DNA from: Arthrinium phaeospermum
Lineage: Eukaryota; Ascomycota; Sordariomycetes; Amphisphaeriales; Apiosporaceae
Assembly: GCA_006503535.1 (NCBI GenBank)
Contig: QYRS01000001.1
Coordinates: 2,852,001 to 2,916,000 of the forward strand
DNA: 64,000 bases
Reading direction: 5' to 3'
Both the position numbers and the translations under genes were made by a program. The first letter of the stretch is position 1, and the number at the start of each line of letters is the position of its first letter. Below are positions 13,774 through 24,922 of this stretch, in pieces. A model generated the notes under the pieces. That model saw only the letters and a program-made list of their open reading frames with translations. It was not told the DNA's origin and made no database searches.

Positions 13774-15415
13774 GCCACTGTTATTAGGGTTGCCAGACGC
13801 CGGTGCCTGCGATCCCAGCCGAGGTGCCTCCAGAGATGGGGCGGGATTAGAGTAGAGCAAGGCCAGTTTGCTGTAACGTTCGGGCACGCGACCAGGCCGC
13901 GTAAAGCTACTTTTCGATTACAAAGGGAGGCACAGAGAGCGATGGATCCAGGCGTGAGAGGGCGATGGACGGCGAGATGGTGTACAACGGAGGTTGGGGT
14001 GAGGGGTGTCGAACCGCGCAAACAGTTCGTCGGGATCTCCTGGGTCGATGAGCTGCCGGAGCAAGGAATAGTTGGCCAGGTCGTAAAAAGCGTCAGTCGC
14101 AAGGTGACGGTGTTACTCTGGAAGCTCTGGGGGCTGGGCAGGAATATAAGCTTGGGGCCCTGAACTATACGTGACTACGCCTAGATCTTGACACCCACAG
14201 CTTGTCGCAAAAGGCAGCAGGACGCGACTTGGGAGGTGGCCAAGGACAACCGACTACACAAATAAAGATTCAGAGTTTGATTTGAAGTGTCTGTCTTCAG
14301 CGCAAACACAGAGGCGTTTGAATGTTGCGGATCATGCCTTGGTCATAATATGTAGGGGTGACGATGCTCAAATTTTGGCTCCGTCCGTAGATCTTTGAAC
14401 CCGGTTCTGTAAAGAATGTCGAGTAGTGGGGGGTGATAGTGGCCTCGAGTTGGTAACGGTTGTCACTGTTCCAACTGGGTAGATCCCGGGACGCTGCGAT
14501 GGTAGTGCTTGAAACCTACAAGCAACCACCTTGTAGCGTCGACCAGAGACGCAAGCCGCACCAGGGTCTCACAAACAAGCCCAAGCCTCTGCTACCCGTC
14601 TTGCAGATTTGATTTGTGCGTCGTTGGCGTTTTCAATGTCGTCGTCACGACGGCGTCTTCCAGTAGTGTAGTTGAAGCAGACCACACCCTTCAAGCGTAA
14701 GACCCAAGCAGCCCAATGGAGAGGGGGTATGGAGGATACTGGTCAGGACAGGAGGAAGACTGTGACGCGTATTACGTCGAGCCGGGCCCAACGGTGTATA
14801 GTGGCAGAGGGTGATAAAGTTGGAAGCCTAAAGGTAACGAGACCAGATACCTTAAGATGGACGGTGGTGGTGGTGCAGTATGGTTAATATCCAGCCTCCG
14901 AGATAGTGTGCTCCCCGCCTGGTGACTGTCTTGGCACACTTGATGGTCTAGTAAGTCGTACCTGCGCAGGTAGCGTCGTTCATGATATATTCCGTATAAA
15001 CGTAAGCGAATAGAGTGGTAGAATGGACTTATTATTGGTCAACGAGTGGATCAAAAAGGCTGGAGGTCCCGGGACTATGCTGCAATATCCACGCGCTAGG
15101 CCGACGACCTCTTGCAACCTCGGTGGTTTGTGAAACGGGCAAAGGGAATTAAAAGGGCTATCAAAGTATTCTTTTCCTTTCCTTTCGAGTCCCAAACAGA
15201 AGAAAGATGACCTGTACACAATGCAGCTGAGAAGAAACTAAACAAACTTGGTATTAGTGACGGAATGAGCGAGGTGGATGGATCTCGTCGAAGAGTGTGC
15301 ACAGGCAGTGGGTTGCTGCTTAGTGGTATTGGTACGAGTAGTGGTGGCCGTAGTGGTGGTGCAGGGGGGGTAGGTCGAGAGTATAATGCCCACACCTCGG
15401 GTGCAATTAGGATTT

Positions 15416-15483
15416 GTGGATGGATGGATGGATGGTGTGGGTGTGAGAGAAAGAGGGTGAGTGTGTTGTGTGTGTGTGTGTGT
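15416..15483. repeat. GGAT tetranucleotide and GT dinucleotide microsatellites
   Basis: About five GGAT units at the left edge, a GT/GA-rich linker, then about eight GT units ending near 15483. Confidence 0.8.
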
Positions 15484-18400
15484 CCGGGGAGGGAAGATCT
15501 TCAATGAGGCTTCTTTTTGACGTACAGTTTTACCCCTGTAAGTTTGTTAAATTCACGGGTACCGTTTCGGACTTGGGATGGTTCTCGATATAGACAATAC
15601 ATCGACGTCCGATTCGACACGTATAAATAGAGGGCACACGGGGAGAGTTTTCAAGTACTTCGGTCGCATAAATACGCTTACAGGATCTGTGCAGGACTTT
15701 GAGATTTAACAAACAAACAGGGGTAAGACTGTATTTTCTAAGTCAAGGATACTGGAAGTGAAAAAGCAATCTGCTGAATCCAGCTGTTTGGGTTGCGCTG
15801 CTTGTACCAATCCCGGTTACAGGGCCGGCATAATGTTATGCGTCTGTAGCGAACAGGGAAGAGGTTGCGAGTCCGTAGCAAAGCGGACCCTAAATCCCTT
15901 GGGCGGAAAGCCAAATCAGACGAAAAAGGCGTCCGGAACCGATAGTGAAGTCCAATAGCCGAACGATGGCAATTGTGTCGATCTTTATTGTACGTTCTTT
16001 TTCAAAGGCAGCTTTGGAGCCACTCTCGAGGGCAGGTTGACACCCGACGTTCCAGACTGGACAGATGCTTGGTCGCGGCCAGGGAGCAGTACCAGACTCA
16101 TTGATACCCAAGTGCCAGCACGAAATGGTCGAACACCCATAGCTGGCCGACTGAAGATACCGAACCCAGGTATTTGCGACAGTTCTGCAGGATCGAGAGT
16201 GTATGTCTATTATAAGCAGCAGAGAGGGCAGGTGATGCGGACCAGTCAGTATCAAACAAGAGATTGGGTGTATAAGAAAACCTTGGACTCCAAACCCAAC
16301 AGTCCGAGGGAAACGCTATCACGGAATTCGATGTGCAAAGCGAAGAAGACCGGCTATACACAGGATAGTCGGCCTGGGTATAAAAAGGGCGAGAACAGAG
16401 TAGAGAACATCATATGTAGTAGGCAGCAGACAATTGGTCAGGTGGTTTGGCCTGACAGGGCAGAGGGTTGCTATTGAATCTTCTGACGCTTCATCTTGTT
16501 CATGGGAGGCCCATGGTCAAGAGATGATGATCAGATCTGTAGGGCAGGAATCATCCTGGTTGCGCCTTCTATTCCTGTCGCTGTCGCTGCCACTGGCTCC
16601 TTCCCCAGATTGACTAAAAAGAAGGTTTTGTGACTGGCCGGTCGACCGTTAGGTATGGCAGACTTGGGCGAGAGGCAAACCGAAGCTTGCTTGGACTTCA
16701 GGCAACATAGAGAATATAACGTTGCGAGGAGCCTAGCTAGGTAAGCAACAAAGGTCAGTCAATCCATCCTGGCAACTCCTGGCAGCTCCTTTAGCCATCC
16801 ATCCAACACATCTTCACCACGCTGCATCACCTTATTGAGTGCTGCTGCCCTCATGGCCAGCCAGTCGGCCAGCCGGTCACCTCGGCATCAGTAGCAACAC
16901 GACAGCATCGAGTCATGCCCTCTCTGGTCTAGCTAGGAGATAATCTCGAATGGCCTTCGAACCTAACACCGAAACGGGCTAAAAAAAAATGAACAGCCAA
17001 GAAAGCTCTGAAGGCGCTGCGTCACCTTTATGGTTAATTAACCATAATCATTGGTCGCCGGGAGGTGAGACGGTGAGACCAAAAGGAGGGTCTAAATCAA
17101 ACCTTCGAATCCCTCACCTCCCGGATGATGAAGCTTGCTTGTTCGTCCTACTCGTAAGTTCAGTCCATTTTAGCCCGACACTAGGTACCCAAAAGCCCTC
17201 ACCTTTCTCTCTATTAGTAGTAGTAGGAAATCAAACCTTGGCCGAGCTCGGCTTCTTCCAGATAAAAACGATAAAATAAAAATTGGCCGACTCTCTGCTG
17301 CCCAATCGATGCGGTTCCGGCCTGAGGCGTCCCCTCCTTCCGACGCATCTTTGGTTAGCCCTTCGAGTGTTCGGGAAAATTTTCCTCGTTGGGGCTTTTC
17401 GGCTTGGTACTGAGAAACTCGAAAGGTACCGTGGAGTCGCTAGGCGGGAACCGTCAAAGGGATGTACTCTGTTGGTGCATGCAACGCGGCATTTGCGACT
17501 GATGAGTTTGCGATGTCGACCCTTGACCCATGTCGTTGGAGAAAGACGATTGTCAGGGGCTTCACGAGGAGATGTCGTCAAAAATTGAGCGACCAGGGTG
17601 TGTCGGAGCCCTGGTCTGGGGCTGGCCAAGTCAAGTACCTCTTCACCACAACCGATCGACCCTTACCTGCGTACCCACCGCCGACGCGACAACTCACTGC
17701 CGACGTGTAGTGGAAGTGATATCCGACGTGGTATCGTATCGTCTCTCATTTCCAGATAGGAAGATCACGAGGACGGTCCGGGAAAAGGGTCGACGCTGCT
17801 CAGCAACAGGCCCGTCCATCGCGGGCCATGCCAGCCGCCGTCTACAACATATCCAGCCAGGGCTCTCAGCTCCAGTAGCAGAGGTACACCTACACAGCCA
17901 CGTCTCGATATGGCGCAACATCGGCTTGCTGCACCTATAACGAGATAGCCATTAAGGATGTTTCCTGCACGTCACGAAGGTACCATACTACATACCACAC
18001 ACCGTGGCCTTTTGTTTGGGATCTACACAGCAAGTACTTTTCTTAGCCAGGAAGCAAAAGCGACAGTGGGGACTACTATATGCAGTGGTATTATACTTGT
18101 AAGGTGATGCAGGCCGACGTCCTTGGTTCATTTGAAGAGTGGACATTAATAGAATAGCTCGCGAACCCCGTTTTTTGTGGGATCAGATCGATTGGCGATG
18201 GACAAATCTGGGAAGAAAAAAGGCTTTGACCAAAAGCACCATACGTGGTCCAAAACGGATGATTAATTTCAGGGCGAGATCCGGACCTAGGAGTAGGACG
18301 GCCGGAGCTTTCACAAGATATGTAGGCACAGTGGTTCGGGTGCTGTCTTGGATCCTACATTATGAATGTACGTACATCATACGGGTGAGACGGCTGCTAT

Positions 18401-18493
18401 GCAATGCAAGTCATAGCTGAGCAGGACTCTTTGCTGACACACTAACTCCTAGCTCTCCTGGCCTCCTAGCTTCTTCAGTCTTGGGCAGGTGCA

Positions 18494-18514
18494 GTAGGTA
18501 GGTAGGTAGGTAGG
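18494..18514. repeat. TAGG tetranucleotide microsatellite
   Basis: Five near-perfect GTAG/TAGG units in non-coding sequence. Confidence 0.85.
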
Positions 18515-20644
18515 GCTACTAGGCGACTGCTAATCAGACAATAGTTTTTATTCCCCTTGGTCGACTTGCAATATAAGGTCGAGCATGGAAGACTTGGTGG
18601 TTACATGCCCATGTACATACATACATTCAATATGCTGCACCGCCCCATGCCCAGCTACCCCCAGGTACCACCCAAATCCGACTGGTTGCTTTTGTGTATG
18701 CGCATGTACGCACAAGCAAAGTCGTGCTGGGGTTTCTGCTTTCAGCTTGTGGCAAGCAATCATGCTGCGTGCCTCCAAGGTTCGAGTTCTGGATGTGTGT
18801 GAAGTAGGATTCCATCCATTCATCACATCGGCTCAACCCCCGAGAACGGCCAAATGGTTCTGCTCGCCTTCTTTTACTCCAAATGGGTGTCATGATGGCA
18901 GCCTTCCATCATATGCCTGATAAGGGGATTGGATCTCTTCGTCGCAACCCCTTCAGCCTCGTCGGAGCGCACCCTGGTGATCGCCGCGATGAGGCTGCAT
19001 GGCCCCACCCACTTCCGGGGGGATCTTGCTTAATTTCGCCAGTGTCCGAAATTAGCAACAAATACAACGCAAGTACAATATAACATGTAGTACGTCAAGA
19101 CTGCACCGTCATTGCAAGTGATGTAAAGCGGTTTGGCACCATACATATTCTATGCAATGGAACGGCCAAACATGATCAATCAAGGCTCGCTGGATACGAC
19201 CAACGCGGCATGCGCTAAGCTGAACAGACGAGCTGCCCATGTTCGAGAGGCTCACCCTCGAGAGCAGCATCGAAGCAACAAGACAGCAGCATCTTCAACA
19301 TAAGACGCCTTATGCACAATGCAGCCATACCAACCCCGTGATCCAATACTGCCTCTTCATGGATGTTGGGGTATTCCTTTTCGGCGTTATTGCATTGACA
19401 ACATCAAACACGTCCCTGGAGCTTGGGTGCTTCTAGCGGCTGCTGCTAACGACTTAAAGCCGTCAGATGTCTTCTAGAAGACGTCTCTACGCATGAGGGC
19501 CACTCTCCCGACCCAGGAAAGGATACAAAATTGCAGACTACAGACATGCTAGTCGCAAGTCATTTTGTCTGTGCTTCATCGTCCAACCATTCGCAGCCCG
19601 CGCCATTTCCAGCTGACGAGGTGCTTGAAACAATCAATCTATCCCAAGTACCAGCCAGGGGTTTCCTCTTGCCAAAGACACGACTTTACACGTACACGCC
19701 TGACGCCCACGGTCCGATGGCCCGCCAGCAGCTAGGGGGTAAGGAGAGAGTCATTCAGAATGCTTCAGCCCTTTCTCAACGCGTTCTTGATACGCTTTAC
19801 CCGGTCGCCGGGCGGAGGGGGACAAGATCTTGGTGCACAATTGTAGATCACCCGCCCAAATTGGCACTACCTATCTACCTGGGAAATGAAACATGACGAC
19901 TCTGTCATACACACACACCTTCTGCTGCGCACTACACTTAAGTCGGGATAGAAGCAAACATATCGCGACATCGACGCCGCGTTCTCTGCTCCGGATTACG
20001 CCATGAGGCGTTCGTCTCAAGTCCTCGAAGCATGGCATGAAGCTGAACTCGCACCATGTCGCGACGGGTTGCGGCAGTGCCGAAGCATTACTGTCATTAT
20101 TTCTTTCTTTTCCCCTCCTGCCTCGTGACCGTGAAAACCTCGAATAGAAAACTGACAAGTGCACGTTTCCTCATTCGGTGCTTTGGAGTCACGTCATCGC
20201 CATGACTCTCCCGGCCTCAGCCGATACGTCGTTGCTTTTGATCCCACGCGCCGCACGTCCTTGCTCATTACTGGCCACGGGCTCGCCGATCAAACACTGG
20301 GGAATGTATTTGATCCCAACCAACACTCAATGATTGCCGTATAGATGTTTGCAATCTAGAATGAGCCAACGTCACCCCCCATTCCTGATTTGACAAATTC
20401 TTTGGATACAAGTTGCTACATATTGCTACAAGTTTATACACATTGGAGCTCGCTCTGGAACCGATATTATGGACCAAACCGCAGGACTGTTGATTGGCGA
20501 GACAACTGCATGAATCGCAGTGGGCTGTAGAAGCCGATGCGTTCCAGCGACGGAAAGGGGCAGTTATCCCTGGAAGATTGCCCAGAAGTGTTTGCGCATA
20601 GCAATCTCCAACGACAAACGATTTCGATGTGGTGATTTCCCCAA

Positions 20645-21716
20645 CTATCGCTTGACCCAGGTAGGCATCTTGCGCGCCTTGACGTGGCCATGCTTCTTTC
20701 TTTCCACCTTCCTTGGATCGCGCGTGATACATCCAGCTGTTGAGAGGAGAGTCAGCTTCATAGCCTCGTAGTATTGAAGGGAAACAAGCTTTCTTGCGCA
20801 TTGTCGACCAGTTCACCGCATGGTAAAGGGGGTGCTTACCTCTTCTCAACGGATTCTTAAGAGCTGGCTCATGTACACAGAGCGCCTTCGCGATGGCAAG
20901 TGCGAGAGCTTCAGCCTGACCAGTAGTGCCGCCTCCGCTCACCATTGCCCACACATTGTACTTGTCCAGACGCTCGGTCAGCTTCATGCCCCATACGGCG
21001 CTCTCTCTATCGTGGACACGGCCAAATGCCTCGCTAAGCGGTTTGCCGTTGACAAGGACCTCCCCAGTACCTTCGACGACCCATGCTCTTGCGACGGAGG
21101 ACTTTCTCTTGCCCACGCCATGTGACCTGCCGTACTGGTCGATCGGTTGGATCTTAGGCTGGTTGAGGTAGTAGTTGACTTCTCGCTTGAAGGGAAGCAG
21201 GCCGGCCTTCACCTCGTCTGGCATCAAGTCCGGGTGTATCTGGTTCAACCGCTTGGCCAGCTTCATGCATGTTGCGTAGTCCCTTCCCTTGGCGTGCTCA
21301 CCGACTGCCAGACGGTATTGCTCCTTTGTCCTCCAGGCCGTGGGCGTCACCTTGTCCTTGGGAATAATGGGCAGGCGCGCGTACTTGCGAGCCAGATCTT
21401 GCACGACCACGAAGGCATCATTGAAGATGGGCTTTCGCGAAAAGTACGAGGGCGAGACCGGCACTGCTCGAGCATACGGTACTTGAACTACCGAGGCTCG
21501 TCCCTGGTCGGCGGGTTCCACGTCGGATGGAATGATCTCCGTCGTCTCGGCTGATCGCGGCGCGCTCGTGGCGATGGACCTCGTCGCATTGAAGGGCTGC
21601 TTTGGCCTGTATGCAAGGCTCGCCTCTGATGTCGCTTGCCACTGAGCTCCCGCCGCCTTGCCGCCTGTTGGCCGGATGTCTCTCAGACACCGGAAACTCG
21701 TTCGCATAGAGGACAT
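20645..21716 (-). CDS. MRPS9: Mitochondrial ribosomal protein uS9m, 2 exons
   Basis: Small-subunit mitoribosomal protein of the S9 family. Exon 21716-20840 joins exon 20736-20645 through a 103-nt intron to give 322 residues. The first ~60 residues are basic and hydroxylated without acids, consistent with a mitochondrial presequence. The S9 fold follows: GVGKRKSSVARAWVVEGTGE, then VNGKPLSEAF, then SGGGTTGQAEALALAIAKAL. After splicing, the hallmark C-terminus is GCITRDPRKVERKKHG ending in VKR, the basic tail that reaches the ribosomal P site. Without the intron the frame would read on into unrelated sequence, so the splice is well supported. It is divergent from eEF1B-gamma with a 432-bp shared promoter, placing two translation genes side by side. 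Confidence 0.95.
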
Positions 21717-22148
21717 TGTTGTTTTTTCTCGCTCGGTCAGCGCTTCGTCATGTCAATTGGCCGCCGAGGAACGAGTAGGGACCTGAATTCGCACCGTACC
21801 GACGGCTTGCTCGCTCAATGCCTGGATTTCGTGAGGCTTGAGAGGCTGCAGCTCCCCAAATTTCGAGATTTGGAAGGTACCTTCGTTAGTACCACCCGGA
21901 ACATCTAGGGGCCGATCAATTGCGAGATGGGAAGGAAATGTTTGGAAAAGGTAGTGCCCCGCCGGGTTTTCGATTGGGCACGGGCCTAGCCTGCGCCCAA
22001 AAAGCTCCAAATTGCCCAAGGTGATTAAGGTGACTGAGAAATTCGCTACACCCCGCACCTGGGTTACTATTAATTTTCTTCGCGAAGGGAAAATTTCGAT
22101 TTCTTCTTGCTCTTTCGTTGTTCATTCCCACGACAACATTAACTCACA
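21717..22148. promoter_or_regulatory. Bidirectional promoter, uS9m / eEF1B-gamma
   Basis: 432 bp separate the two divergent start codons. The side facing the elongation-factor gene is pyrimidine-rich just before its ATG (tttcttcttgctctttcg), as is usual for highly expressed fungal genes. No TATA box was seen on either side. Confidence 0.55.
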
Positions 22149-22406
22149 ATGGCGTTCGGCAAGATCTACACCAAGGAGAAGAACCCTCGCACCACGGCGA
22201 TTCTCGCTGTTGCGAAGGCCAACGGCCTCGACCTCGAGACGGTCACCGTTGACACCACCGCCCCTACTCCCGAGTACCTCAAGCTGAACGCTCTCGGCAA
22301 GGTCCCTACCTTCGAGGGTCAGGATGGCTACGTTCTGTACGAGTCCATGGCTATTGCCATCTACCGTAAGTTGCTACTGCTACTGACTTTTTCCTCTGCC
22401 TTCTTC

Positions 22407-22441
<35 letters not shown>

Positions 22442-23727
22442 GGCGAGACTGCCTGGAACTGCGCAGGCCGCCGCCATCCCTACAATGATGACCGAGACTT
22501 TATTCTAACAGTTATCCCTATCTGAAATATCTGTGTTGATCGTTCTACTTTCTGATTGTTACCACCAAACCTCACTTTCGTGTCCTTGAGCATTTTGCAC
22601 TCCAGCATGTACTGACACGTTATTATTAGTCACCTCGCAGAACGAGAAGACCACCCTGCTGGGCAAGACCAAGCAAGAGTAAGTCTGCGCAAGCGCCCTC
22701 CCTCACTTACCCCGCTATGCGCAAAAAAGTTCTAACATGGCCCCATAGCTACGCCTCTATCCTGAAGTGGATGTCTTTCTTCAACACTGAGGTCCTCCCC
22801 AAGCTCGGTGCCTGGTACCGCCCCCTTCTGGGATGGGACCAGTACAACAAGAAGAGCGTTGACGACAGCCAGAAGGCTGCTGCCAAGGCTGTCGACGTTG
22901 TCGAGGAGCACCTTCTCCACAACACCTACCTCGTTGGCGAGCGCATCACCCTGGCCGACCTGTTCGCCGTTGGCATCATTGCCCGCGGCTTCGAGTTCTT
23001 CTACGACAAGGAGTGGCGCTCTGCCCACCCCAACGTCACCCGTTGGTACTCCACCGTCTACAACCAAGACATCTTCTCTGCTGTCGCCGCCCCCTTCGAG
23101 CTCCTTGACGCCGTCAAGCTGCAGAACGTCCCCCCCAAGAAGGCTGAGCAGCCCAAGAAGGAGAAGAAGGAGACCCCCAAGGCCGCCCCCAAGGCTGCCC
23201 CCGCTGCCGAGGAGGAGGATGAGGCCCCCAAGGAGCCCAAGGCCAAGCACCCCCTTGACCTTCTGCCCCGCTCCGCTTTCGCTCTTGACGACTGGAAGCG
23301 TTTCTACTCCAACCACGACGAGGCTGAGTCCATGAAGTGGTTCTGGGAGAACGTCCCCTTCGAGGACTACTCTCTCTGGAAGTGCTCCTACAAGTACAAC
23401 GATGAGCTCACCATGACCTTCATGTCCAACAACCTGATTGGTGGCTTCCAGACCCGTCTGGAGGGATCCCGCAAGCACATCTTCGGCTGCGGCTCCGTCT
23501 ACGGTGTCAACAACGACTCCGTCATTGAGGGTGCCTACGTCATCCGCGGCCAGGACTACGTCCCCGCTTTCGATGTCGCTCCCGACTACGAGAGCTACGA
23601 GTTCACCAAGCTCGACCCCACCAACCCTGACGACAAGGCTTTCGTCGAGTCTATGTGGACGTGGGACAAGCCCGTTGTTGTCAACGGCAAGGAGTACCCC
23701 CACAAGTCCGGCAAGGTCTTCAAATAG
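22149..23727 (+). CDS. TEF4: Translation elongation factor eEF1B gamma, 3 exons
   Basis: Gamma subunit of the eEF1B guanine-nucleotide exchange complex that recycles eEF1A. Exons 22149-22365, 22630-22678 and 22749-23727 give 414 residues, the usual length. A glutathione-S-transferase-like domain covers about residues 1-210 (N-terminal thioredoxin-like part with LGKVPTFEG, C-terminal part with ERITLADLFAVGII). A lysine/proline/alanine/glutamate linker lies at about 215-255. The EF1G domain fills the rest (HPLDLLPRSAFALDDWKRFY, then KWFWENVPFEDYSLWKC, ending SGKVFK). Codon use is strongly biased to C-ending codons, as expected for a very highly expressed gene. Intron 1 is long (264 nt) and contains a CTG repeat. 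Yeast has two paralogues (CAM1 and TEF4), and this gene is equally related in kind. Confidence 0.97.
22408..22439. repeat. CTG triplet repeat inside eEF1B-gamma intron 1
   Basis: About ten uninterrupted CTG units, 43 bases after the donor site of intron 1. It is transcribed but removed by splicing. Confidence 0.9.
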
Positions 23728-24922
23728 AGCCTGCCCGAGTAGTGGTGGTATGTGGATGAGCTTGATGTTACGCACTGATGAGTTATGCAAAAGGGTGGAA
23801 ACGATTTTATTGAGAACAACATGATTCCCTGGCATTGATGACTGGGACTGGGACTGCTCCGGAGAGCAGGTTGGTAGATGACCAAGGCATGACAAAATGT
23901 CGCAAAAGACAAAGTGCCAAACCATATTACTGTTCCACAATGCATGTGTCCGTGATGTGACTAGTGATGATACCATCCAGAGTAAGGATAGAACGACTTG
24001 TCAGATTTCTGTTCATATCTCATATATAGATGACAGAATGCCCAAGAAGACGGCGTTCCGTTTAGCGTTGAACTGCGGTCATCCTATACTATTGTGGCCC
24101 GATTCCACATCATACAGTAGTAAGTATCAGCCGGACGCAATGTTTTGAGGTAAAGGAGACAACGTAATTGTAGCACTCTTGATATATGCTATAACATACT
24201 TCCAGTCAGTCTTTGTCTTGGTTCGTTCCTCTTGTCTCGCGATATTTAACATCATTGTCCAGCGAGACCGGCAATTGATAATAAATTTACGAGACGCAAC
24301 CTATTTCCTGGGCTATGATGACCATTCCCAGAAATATTGGGTTGACGAAACACATACACGATTCACAAGGGAAATAAAGCTTGGAAAAAAGAATATGATA
24401 GGTTGTGTTTCGTATACTTTTCTCTATAGCGCTATGGGAGCCGAGGCTCGCAAGCAAGCCATCTTGTTATTCTTGCTCTTCTATGGGGTATCATCATCCG
24501 CCCTTTCTTGTCTATTTCTTCTTGCACTTTGCAAGCAATGCCATCTTATTTGCAAACCGCCCTTCCTGTGGCAGATGTTGTAATCAGACCGTGGTGCGGG
24601 GAGGTCTCATTCCCCCCAACGGCATGATCTGTCATTGTGTGTGTGTCCCCCCACATAAGCTCACAGATCAACTACTTCAGAAAGTAGTATTGAAGTACCA
24701 TGGCCGACCGCACGTCTTGTATGACGGTGACAATGTCCAGCTAACCAGTATCACTAGTATGCTTGTAAGTGCAACAAGATACGAGCGCGCATAGCCTTTA
24801 CGCCCCGCATGCGCATCCTCGAAGCATTAGTATATAACCAGCCAGTCCTCAGAGTAGGAGGCTGGAAGCAGCTTGTGATCGCTTCATGAAATTTGGTTGT
24901 TTGAGATATCCTACACACAGCG
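23728..24922. other. Convergent intergenic region, eEF1B-gamma / NIF-like
   Basis: 1.2 kb between the 3' ends of two convergent genes. It is somewhat AT-richer than its flanks, with no conserved open frame, repeat or RNA gene seen. Confidence 0.5.

Larger units (their letters stand above)
13774..20644. other. Gene-poor region, 6.9 kb
   Basis: Apart from a protein-like segment at about 13920-14100 upstream of the unknown gene, no convincing gene was seen. Landmarks include TATAAATAG at 15622, TATAAAAAGGG at 16379, GGAT and GT microsatellites at about 15416-15483 and a TAGG run at about 18494-18514. The 3' flank of the uS9m gene occupies the last several hundred bases. Short open frames are unconvincing. 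Confidence 0.5.

Noticed and set aside
19531..19896. 121-codon plus-strand open frame
   Set aside because: No recognisable motif, start context or intron. It overlaps frames on both strands.
22732..23976. 414-codon open frame on the minus strand
   Set aside because: It is antisense to the eEF1B-gamma exon with extreme C-ending codon use, and the Leu/Val/Gly-rich composition is typical of such shadows.
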